64,000 bases of DNA from Ophioderma brevispina (taxonomy: Eukaryota; Echinodermata; Ophiuroidea; Amphilepidida; Ophiodermatidae): contig JAMKCH010022332.1 of assembly GCA_023653785.1 (NCBI GenBank), forward strand, positions 1 through 64,000. The letters are read 5' to 3'. Positions 56,935 to 64,000 of this stretch are shown piece by piece. How positions within the stretch are numbered: the first letter of the stretch is position 1; the number at the start of each line of letters is the position of its first letter. The translations under genes and the position numbers were made by a program. The notes below the pieces were generated by a model that did not search any database, was not told the DNA's origin, and saw nothing but the letters and a program-made list of their open reading frames with translations.

Positions 56935-58201
56935 ATGTCGTCGCATAATGCGTCACGGTTGTCCCACCTCATCCATTCTTTCGATCCATCCTCTTTGCGT
57001 TATCCATCGGCAATGCTCCCGCACCGACCGGTGCATGTCCGTTCTGCTGGATTATCCGAAGCTCAATGGGCAACCATTGAGCGCGGGTTCTCTTCCGTTT
57101 CGCTTAAGGAAACGGGGGGTGGTAACTCCGTCCCGGTCCCGGGGATCTCTCGGGCAGCTCCTGTGCTCTCGGAGCCCCGAAGGTGGGGTACTTCGGCTTG
57201 CTTCGCAGCGTGTTCACGGCGTCTCCCTCTGGAAGTTCACCCGTCAAGCACGCAGATACCGGCCGCTGGCTCGCCTGGTTTAGCTATCGGGGCTTTACCG
57301 GTGCAGGCTAGTGTGGTTCACCCTGCTTCTCGGCCATACCCCCGTCGGGGTCAGGCTGGATCTCAGCCGGGCCTTCCAGGCGCCCAGGCTGTCAGTCAGT
57401 GCCAGGGGGCTCAGTCCCCGCGGGATGGTCTTGGTTGTGGCTGCCCAGTGTCCTCCACCTGACCCCTCCCCTCTTCCTGCTCGTTCGACTGTGCCGTCCT
57501 CTCAGGACGCTGTACCGGCCGCAGACTTCCGACGTTTCGGAAGACAGCGCCAGTGAGGGAGACTCCGGCTCGGAGGCATCTCACCCCGTCGGTGATGAGC
57601 TTCCAGACCCGTCTCGGCAATCGGTTGCTCCGGAGTCAGGAGGAGGTGGACTCTCTCCCCGCATGCGCTCCTGCCGTGCTCCGCAGGGCTGCCGACAAGC
57701 TCGGCTTGCCTTGCGCGCCGGAGCAGGTTGCGAAAGTGGGACAGCTGGATCTCGGCTTCTTCGTTACTACTGTCCACCCAAACGTGTACAAGCGTTATTA
57801 TTATTATTCTTGCGGACTCCACATGGACCCCGACTTGGCGGCCAAGATACCGTCGGGTAGGCATCCCCAACTGGCTACTCTCCCTTCTGAGAGGATCCAG
57901 TTGCGCAGCTGGACCTGCAGTTCTACCGGTAACGCGACTGATCCTTCGCCATGGGACTCGCCCACGACCTAAGATCTCCTCCGCGAGATCTTCGGCGGCA
58001 CAAGAGAAGAAGTCTAAGCGTTTCATCGCTCTTCCTCTTCATGGCCGTGGCGCCGCCAAGCAGGCGAAGCCGGTACCACCTCAGCCACCCAAGAAGCCCG
58101 CTGCACCCGCCGCGTCTTCTCAGAAGCCGGGGGCCATGCCGAAGACTCGTACCCCTCCCAAAAGCAAGGCGACTGGGAAGGGGAAGCAGCCTAAGCCCTG
58201 A
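56935..58201 (+). pseudogene. DIRS gag-like ORF1 remnant
   Basis: Opens at ATG 56935 with a 175-codon frame; similarity then passes through other frames to a TGA at 58199-58201. The middle contains the RRAADKLGLPCAPEQVAKVG type of stretch placed at this position in DIRS elements. The C-terminal ~60 residues are strongly basic and Pro-rich (KKSKRF, PPKKPAAPAASS, PKSKATGKGKQPKP), consistent with nucleic-acid binding. No zinc knuckle is visible. Assignment as gag rests on position and composition. Confidence 0.7.
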
Positions 58202-58249
58202 GGGCACGGCGGCCCGCGGAGTCCTCTCCTTCGGGAGGGATCCCTCCAC

Positions 58250-58960
58250 CTCCGTTGGGCGGCCGCTTAATCTCTCTTTGCGCAGGAATGGCCAGCCATC
58301 TCTCCCTCACCTTGGGTACTGAGCGTGGTGAAACGGGGGTACCGGATCGAATTTACGGTGGTACCCCATTTCCGCTTCCCAGCCGAGACCTACCCCGCTT
58401 CCGGGGGGCCGCCAAGGACCACGTTCTTCTCGCGGAGGTCTCGGCGCTCTGGCGAAGGGCGCTGTCTCCCCAGTCGAAATCCCCCCCCTTCACACCGGGG
58501 TTCTGGTCGACCTTCTTCTTTACTCCCAAGAAGAAGGAGACTGGCGTCCCCATCGGAACAAGTTCATCAAGCCCATAAGGTTCAGGATGGAAACCCTCGC
58601 GTCGTCGCCTGCGCTGGGTCCCCCTTGAAAGGGAGCTGGGCGTCTTCTCTGGACCTGAAAGACGCTACCTGCACGTTCCAGTTCACAAATCCGACCATCG
58701 CTTGCTCAGGTTTTCAAATCCAGGGCCAGTTGTACGAGTGAACGTGTTCGCCCCTTCGGCGTGCTTTTTTCCACCTCTCCCCAGGGTTTTCACACATTTG
58801 TGACCCGGGATGGTGGCGCCCTTTTCTCAGGGCGTCAGGGGGTCAACCCCTGCATGTATCTGGACGACTGGCTAATCTACGCACCGTCGCCTTTGGCGAC
58901 GGCCGGGATGGTTCATCGAACAATCCAGGTCGTGCAGAGGCTGGCTTTTATCCGTCAATT
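58250..58960 (+). pseudogene. DIRS reverse transcriptase remnant
   Basis: Blocks in several frames: PGFWSTFFFTPKKKETG (fingers), PIRFRMETL, WASSLDLKDA with the first catalytic Asp near 58650-58664, then QGQLYE, LSPGFSHI and CMYLDDWLIYAPSP around 58850-58885, where YLDD is the polymerase active site. The order and wording are typical of DIRS/Ngaro reverse transcriptase. A TGA follows the QGQLYE block and frames change at least three times. Confidence 0.9.
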
Positions 58961-59299
58961 TTCGGGTCAATCCGCGGGACCCCCTCCCGGACCGGAGGTT
59001 CTGGGGTGCCCGGCTTGCAATTGCTTCCTGGGTGGAGGTTGTCATTCGAAACGAGACTGGCTAATACCCTCCTCGGCCTGCTGGCCAGTCTCGTCGATCT
59101 TGTCCAGTACTGTCGCCTACAAATGAGGATGTCCTTCAACTGCAATCAACTGCATCTCGGTCGGCATTACAGGCCGATTCCGGCCCCAGACTCCCGTCTG
59201 ATCCCCATCAATACCGGGATCCGGTAACACCTGACTGGTGGTCGTCTCGCCCCAACCCGACTCGGGGAATTTTCTTTCTTTCCCCGCGCGTCAGTCGAA

Positions 59300-59665
59300 A
59301 CGTAATTCACGACGGACGCGTCGAAGTTTGGGTTGGGGGGATTTTCTCCCTAATTCTGAGTGTCCCGGGGACGTGGTCCCAGAGCGAGGCACGTGCCCAT
59401 GGCAAATCGTCTCGAATTGTTGGCAGTCGAGAAGACTCTCACTCACTTCGAGGCGAAGGTGACCAACTCCAGTGTCTTGGTCCAGACGGACAATTCCACC
59501 GTGGTGGCCTATATCACAGCAGGGCGGGATTCGGTCCCGGACCCTGTGTCCTCGCTGCTATGCGTGTCATAACCGTGGTGTCAGGGAACCGGGCATCACT
59601 TTGTCCGCGGTCCACATTTCGGGCGCCGTCAACTTCCTCACCGACGGCCGACGATTTTGTCTCTT
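59300..59665 (+). pseudogene. DIRS RNase H domain remnant
   Basis: Contains a SKFGLGG-like start (DASxxGxGG motif), NRLELLAVEKTLTHF with the catalytic Glu, LVQTDNSTVVAYI with the catalytic Asp, and HISGAVNFLTD. These are the conserved RNase H blocks that degrade the RNA template. Frames shift between the first and second blocks and again after AGRDSVPDP. Confidence 0.88.
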
Positions 59666-59734
59666 GTCTCGCGGCAGGACGACGGCCTCGGAATGGATAA
59701 TACTGGGAACCGGAAAGTAGCTCGGGCGATCTTC

Positions 59735-60010
59735 GATAGATTCGAAACTCCGCAGATCTATCTGTTTTTTGCTTCTCAGCTGAGTCACCAGCTCCCTCCC
59801 GGACTCACGACCCAGGAGCATTCGCAGTCGACGCTCTGGTTGATAGACTGGTCGGGTACACCGCCTATGCATTTTTTCCCCACCACCGATAATACGATTC
59901 TCCAACCGCGTAGTGTCGACAATCGGGCGGGAGGAATGTCGAGTCATCCTCTTTGCTCCCTTCTGGCCGAAACACCTTTGGTTTTGGCCCATGGTAGATT
60001 GTCCTTTGTG
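59735..60010 (+). pseudogene. DIRS RT/RH-to-recombinase linker region
   Basis: Shows the linker typical of DIRS pol: PQIYLFFASQLSHQLP, IDWSGTPPMHFFP and ECRVILFAPFWPKHLWF, comparable with D-L-F-A-S-x-x-N-x-Q-L-P, D-W-S-x-x-x-x-Y-A-F-P-P and R-V-x-L-I-A-P-x-W-P. Function of this region is not known. Blocks lie in two frames. Confidence 0.75.
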
Positions 60011-60099
60011 GCCTCCTCCACGCGACTACCAATCCGTCCGGATCTTAATATCACTTCCGGACGGGTGGAGCGCCAGTCTATCGATAGAACGACTAGCGG

Positions 60100-61170
60100 T
60101 TTGACTGCGTGTCCATTATCAGGCAAAACATTCCGAGATAGCGGCTTTTCGCAGAGGGCTGGCCTCGCTCATATCCGCCGGACGAAGGAGATCCACAATG
60201 GACCGCTTACAGTAAGCGTTTTGGACCCTACTTCCGGTGGTGTGAGCGATGAGAAGTCTCTCCGACTCGTGCTACTGTAGCCGAGATCGCGGACTTCCTC
60301 AACCTGATCGCTTCGATAGCGGCCTTGAGACAAGTACCGTCAGAAATTATAAGGCCACCATCCTTGCTATCCACAAAGGGTTTGCGGACGGGGTCTACCC
60401 ATCACGATGATGGGTCATCCGTCCCTCTGGAGGGATGCCCAACACTTCGCCTCCGCCCAGAAGGTGGTCCCTCTTGGGACCTTAATACCACCGTCTTGGA
60501 CTTAACTAAGACGCCTCCGTTTTAAACCAACTGAAGTGAGGCTTCGCTTAAGCCTTTCACTCTCAAGACAGCCTTCCTGGGCGCACTTGCTTCCGGAGAA
60601 ACGGTGCTCCGAGATTAAAACATCTCATTCTCAGCATCGGAATTCTCCCGGGACAGGGTTAAGTGAATTTCTCAGGCCCAGACTTTCTGGCCAAAAACCG
60701 AGACATCTTCCTTTAAACACTCGACCATCATCCTACCCCCTCCCCAGATTGCCAGCGTTCGTCGGTGCCGGGAGGAATCGCCTGTGGTGGTCCTGTTTTC
60801 GGGCCTTGTAGTACTATAACTGCCAACCGCTCTCTCCGAGGCAACGACGACTGTTGTTTCTTCACTCATGCTGCCCCCCCATGGTCCCGCGTCCAAAGAC
60901 GACGCTAGCCAAGAATGGGATTTCCCGCGGTATCACGATTCGGTGCGGTGGGCGGGTCCCTCACGTGCCCGAGCTCCATTCTGTTTCGTAAATATCACTC
61001 TTCCTCTTGGGCTACACCGCGGAATCTCCAATTGCAGAATTTGCCAAGCAGTGTCGTTGAAGGCTCCCACAAAGTTTTCGTCGTTTTACTACAGAAACGT
61101 AGAGACGCCACAAGAAAGCGTTGCGAGGGCTCTTCTGCCGAAACAACACTAATTCTACCAAAACAATCCA
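60100..61170 (+). pseudogene. DIRS tyrosine recombinase remnant
   Basis: N-terminal AAFRRGLASLISAGRRRST and TVRNYKATILAIHKGFADG match the core-binding part of DIRS recombinases. The GAL(A)SG...RCSEI block near 60590-60620 holds the first catalytic Arg, FLAKNRD follows at ~60690, and HRGIS near 61016 fits H-x-x-R. SLKAPTKFSSFYYRNVE at ~61061-61108 contains the putative nucleophilic Tyr. The enzyme would integrate the circular DNA. Multiple stops and shifts inactivate it as written. Confidence 0.87.
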
Positions 61171-61445
61171 CATAATTTAAGTTGCCGACCATGACACTCG
61201 CCCCGGAGTATAATTTTTCCGCCTGTTAGAGGTGAGCATCTTGTGTTTTCATTCACAACTGTTTTTTTGTTGATGTCATCTTTTGATGTCCATCATATGT
61301 GTCGTTATGTTTTGGTGTCTCCGTCCCATTCCTTTTGGCTGCAATCCGTTGAGCCTCGCTCCCGGAACACTATTATGTTTCCCCCCCGACTAGTAGGTGC
61401 AGTCTGGTGTTGATGGAAAATATTCATTCAACGTAGGTTAAATGC

Positions 61446-61568
61446 ATATGTTTCAGTCAACATTGTGTAAAAGAAATCAGCTCAGTGTTCTGATTTAGAT
61501 TCAAAACACATTATGTTTTATAAATCATTTAACTTGAGCCCTGATTTCCTTTCACAATGTTGACTTCC
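61446..61568 (+). repeat. Internal complementary region (ICR) of DIRS element
   Basis: Its reverse complement reads first like the extreme right end of the element (GTCAACATTG, GAAATCAGG, GATTTATAAAACA) and then directly like the extreme left end (AACACTGAGCTGATTTC, CAATGTTG, CATATGCATTT). That is the circle-junction sequence in antisense, the defining ICR of DIRS1-like elements, which templates rolling-circle completion of the cDNA. Because both ends contain related sequence, the ICR can also fold on itself over about 50 bp. Confidence 0.9.
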
Positions 61569-61599
61569 CACTCCGTCCCTGCCCCACACCATAATAGTC

Positions 61600-61816
61600 G
61601 TGCGTCCGGTGGGCTTGGTTGGGCCAAAACGGAACGGAAGAGGAGCAATGGCCGACAGGGTGTGGCCTGGGGTCACTTGGAGGGACGGTCCATTTCTTTT
61701 TAGGGGTGTTTATTTGTATTTTTGGGGGGGCTTTCCACTTCTCCAGACGGAAATGATATGTTTCAAGTCAACATTGGAAAGAAATCAGGCCTCATGATTT
61801 ATAAAACAAGGTGTTT
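61600..61816 (-). repeat. Right inverted terminal repeat of DIRS element
   Basis: Inverted partner of 56133-56337. The edge is placed where similarity to the ICR ends (GATTTATAAAACA...GTGTTTTTTT). The inner edge at 61600-61622 is weak (CCGGACG only); the core from 61623 to 61795 is clear. Confidence 0.88.
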
Positions 61817-62194
61817 TTTTGACTACTTCTCAAATGTCTGGAAATCACAAAGTTTACTTATTTTCCCTTTCAGATGAAAGTTAGTGTACCCAATGGGAAT
61901 AGTGTAGTATTTATGCAAATCCAGGGTCTCCAAGGGTGACGCAGATACCACCGGACCAGTAGTTTGAGTGAGATTAAAAATTTCAAGTGGAAAGCAAAAG
62001 CATCAATTTACAGTTTAATACCCTACCCATAATAATAGACATATGTATGTAGAGTCGTCAGTCATACATACTTTAAATATTTACAGATATGTCCCGTCCT
62101 GCAGGTGAAGCAGTGATTTTTTTTTCCTCCGGCCCTATACCAAGCAGTTTTTGAATTATTCATAAAACCATATTCATTTTATTGTCCCAGTCAG

Positions 62195-62530
62195 GTTTTC
62201 TTTGAGACCTGCTACGTATCCTGGTAACCCAGTACTAACTGTCCCAGGGCCGAGTCGCCGGCTAAACCGACCCCCCTCCGGATTTGTTACGGAATCTGAT
62301 GCGGAGGGTAGCTGGTTATCCTGGTAGAATGAAAGAAGATATCCTACAAGGGCGTCAACTCTAGAGAGCTAATGGCTGCCATCCAGCACCTGCTGCCTTG
62401 CATTTTTGGGCAAGTTGCCCAAAGGCTGGCCCACCGCCGATAACTGTGCTTGACGTCAGAAGGGCATCCGGTCACTTATCTTTTTGCTCCAATAAACCTC
62501 ACACGCAGTATGGCTGAGTGTGAGTGATCC
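62195..62530 (+). repeat. Family-I dispersed repeat
   Basis: Second copy of family I, ending GAAGGGCATCCGGTCAC...CCCGGACCACC. Lies between the DIRS element and the last USP exon seen. Confidence 0.75.
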
Positions 62531-62660
62531 CGGACCACCCTCGTTACGGGACACAACCGGATTTTTAAAACTTTGGCTAATTAAACTAAACATTTTACAT
62601 TTTCCCCATTTCCTCTTCATATAAGTCTTAATTCTAATAAGTTATTTATTGGTATTCCAG

Positions 62661-62833
62661 ATGGCAGTCACAGATGTGGTACCTCATCGTTTCACACAGT
62701 ATTTGGGCAAACCCATGACCGCATATACAGCATCACAGACAGGGACGACATGCTTTGTTTTATACGAGGTACCGGTTAACGTTGCTGACAATCCCGACAC
62801 TGTCATAATACCTGTGTACTTGAGGGAAAAGAG
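62661..62833 (+). CDS. usp4/15-like: USP4/15-like exon in the insert between catalytic subdomains
   Basis: Acceptor GGTATTCCAG and donor AAAAGAG|GTGAGT bound blocks MAVTDV, PHRFTQYL, YSITDRDDMLCF and VIIPVYLREKR. They follow the family order V-T-D-x-Y-N-H-R-F, S-I-x-x-R-D-D-I-Y-V-F and V-I-I-P-V-C-L-R-E-K. This segment is the second ubiquitin-like insert inside the catalytic domain. The RDD block lies in another frame from its neighbours, so two indels are required. One or more exons encoding the preceding stretch (after the LEV...MDP block) should lie between 53953 and 62660 but were not recognised. Remaining exons, including the His box, are expected downstream of 64000. Confidence 0.87.
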
Positions 62834-62839
62834 GTGAGT

Positions 62840-64000
62840 TTTTTGTTAGCAATAAGGTATTTTGTATATCACTTGCCATATACTACAATATGCCACAGCT
62901 TTAATTGTGATCACTTCCCCTTATACACAATTGTAATGTGGTTCTGGAACTTGTGATGTTTACCACACCACACCCCTTAAAGGTACTTGTTCCGATTATT
63001 TTGGACTGCTTTCCCCCCCCCCCCCCACACTTACCTGAAGGAGTATATATTTTCATCTCAGATCAAGATGTATTTTTTTCATTGTCAATCCTAAATTTGG
63101 CTTCCAATCTATTTCTTTCTTTGGATTCAAGTCACATTGGTATTCAAGGCAATGAAAGTTGAATGTATTGGCGGAAGAAGCCCTATATGACATACCGTCT
63201 ATTCTCTAATAAACGCCCGCCCCCCTCTAATAAACTGCCCCCCCCACTACTTTTTTTACATGAAAATAAAAACCCTCAAATAAACGCCCCCCACTTTTTT
63301 TGATTGCCGATGTCGGCCTGAACTCGCCAATTTGTCCACAACCAAACAAGTCCTGCTAAATTACATCACAGATACCCACTTTTGTAAAGGTATATTTGCA
63401 AAAACTGCATCTTTTAATGCATATTTGTGCAAGGGATACATTATAAGCTATTATATAGCGTAAAATATCAGCACTTTTCGTCTGTGGGCGCGGCCATATA
63501 TTAGAAAGGACAAGCATGTTTTTTGATATCCATTTTCTAAAGAGCCCGGTACATCGCCATATAGGCTGAGCTGCCTACTTGTACTAGTAGGGATATTTCT
63601 ATATTTTGTAATAGGTTTGGAAGTTGCAAAATACAGATTTACAATTGCGAATTCCCCCCCCTAAAAATTATGGATTAAGAGAGCAACTAATAAATATTAT
63701 AACTTGAAATGATAACAGCTGCAGTATAGACTACTATTTGACCCAATGACCCAACGACATAATAATGACCGATAATCCTTTGACCTTGCGTAGTTACATC
63801 GTAATAGCTGTTGTTTGATTCGAAACTCTTGTAAACAAATACGTAAGTCAAGTCGTACCAGCCAATCAAAATGGTAGTTTCAATCACAGCGTTTCGGCGG
63901 CAGTATTTCCTCTGTAAACGGAGAGAAATCAGCCAGAAAACAATGTTTTAAAGAGGAAATATATACAGCTCAATGCTTAATGGATTGGTAATGTGCGGTC
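62840..64000. other. 3' flank, no further USP exon seen
   Basis: C-rich runs at 63012-63027 and 63210-63250 and the LINE RNase H fragment at ~63.15 kb. No His-box exon before the window ends. Confidence 0.55.
63110..63205 (+). pseudogene. LINE RNase H fragment
   Basis: Encodes DSSHIGIQGNE then, after a shift, a NVLAEEALYDI-like string, resembling the S-H-x-G-I-x-G-N-E-x-A-D-x-L-A-x-x-A motif at the end of RNase H domains in I/Jockey-type LINEs. Only about 30 codons, with an in-frame TGA. No flanking domain recognised. Confidence 0.45.

Larger units (their letters stand above)
56133..61816 (+). mobile_element. DIRS-type tyrosine-recombinase retrotransposon, decayed but with complete ends
   Basis: About 5.7 kb, bounded by inverted terminal repeats of ~200 bp and carrying, in order, a gag-like frame, reverse transcriptase, RNase H, a DIRS linker region, a tyrosine recombinase and an internal complementary region (ICR). 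DIRS elements replicate through an RNA intermediate and integrate as circles by tyrosine recombinase, so no target-site duplication is expected and none is evident. Every coding region is broken by stops and frameshifts, so this copy is not autonomous as written. It lies in a USP intron in the same orientation as the gene. An odd 24-bp A run sits in its 5' leader at 56677-56700. Confidence 0.93.
31168..62833 (+). other. usp4/15-like: Gene span: USP4/11/15-type ubiquitin carboxyl-terminal hydrolase (partial, 3' end not found)
   Basis: Host gene assembled by eye from eight + strand exons that follow the domain order of the USP4/USP11/USP15 family: DUSP, ubiquitin-like (UBL), catalytic Cys box, zinc ribbon, inserted UBL. 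Family knowledge: these are cysteine proteases that remove ubiquitin from proteins, and vertebrates have three paralogues where invertebrates usually have one. Introns are large (intron 1 is about 10.5 kb) and packed with repeats, including a whole DIRS element in the interval before the last exon. Exons 1 and 4 read cleanly. Others contain single-base indels and in-frame stops, yet splice sites stay intact, which favours consensus errors over an old pseudogene. The segment between the Cys box and the zinc-ribbon exon is missing, and the His box and C-terminus should lie downstream of the window. Confidence 0.88.

Overview
The window is from a nuclear genome of a metazoan, most likely a marine invertebrate deuterostome such as an echinoderm or hemichordate. 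It is AT-rich, very gene-poor and full of transposon debris. It holds an intron-split ubiquitin-protease gene, L2/CR1-type LINE, Ty3/Gypsy and DIRS remnants, many small terminal-inverted-repeat (TIR) elements, and a SINE-like repeat ending in a GCGCTATATAAAT...(ATT)n tail of a kind seen in such animals. The taxonomic placement is inference. No prokaryotic genes, operons, CRISPR array or tRNA/rRNA gene were seen.

The one host gene recognised runs on the + strand from about 31.17 kb past 62.83 kb, probably beyond the window. It is a ubiquitin carboxyl-terminal hydrolase of the USP4/USP11/USP15 group. Eight exons were found by hand from conserved protein blocks and splice sites: 31168-31259 and 41726-41855 (DUSP domain), 42953-43320 (end of DUSP, start of the ubiquitin-like domain), 46142-46287 (ubiquitin-like domain), 48539-48712 (its end plus linker), ~51782-51880 (catalytic Cys box), 53738-53952 (first zinc-ribbon CxxC) and 62661-62833 (ubiquitin-like insert). 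Most exons carry small indels although their splice sites look intact. A catalytic segment expected between the Cys box and the zinc-ribbon exon was not found. The introns are packed with repeats.

Layout. 0-5 kb: dispersed repeats, a TTAA-flanked MITE and a 212-bp foldback. 5-7.8 kb: decayed L2/CR1-like LINE. 8-17.3 kb: short repeat families (called D, E, F, G, A below). 19.0-19.9 kb: foldback element with ~300-bp arms. 20.9-22 kb: Ty3/Gypsy pol remnant. 23.3-27.6 kb: one family-A element split by a ~3.5-kb block made of a ~470-bp tandem repeat and a 2.1-kb G-rich minisatellite. 29.05 kb: SINE. 31.2-33.3 kb: direct duplication of the 3' half of USP exon 1 plus intron, one copy carrying a MITE. 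35.9-37.1 kb: a second direct duplication. 39.5-40.4 kb: L2-like fragment split by a MITE. 43.4-44.0 kb: two more G-rich blocks. 47.5-48.2 kb: MITE nested in MITE. 49.4-51.4 kb: 2-kb TTAA-flanked non-autonomous element. 56.1-61.8 kb: a decayed but structurally complete DIRS-type tyrosine-recombinase retrotransposon inside a USP intron.

No new enzymatic system was seen. The strongest observations are structural: the DIRS element with both terminal repeats and its internal complementary region; four insertions whose target-site duplications or nesting give relative ages; several families sharing TTAA target sites; and two direct duplications whose copies are diverged at the start and then identical, which may be assembly artefacts.
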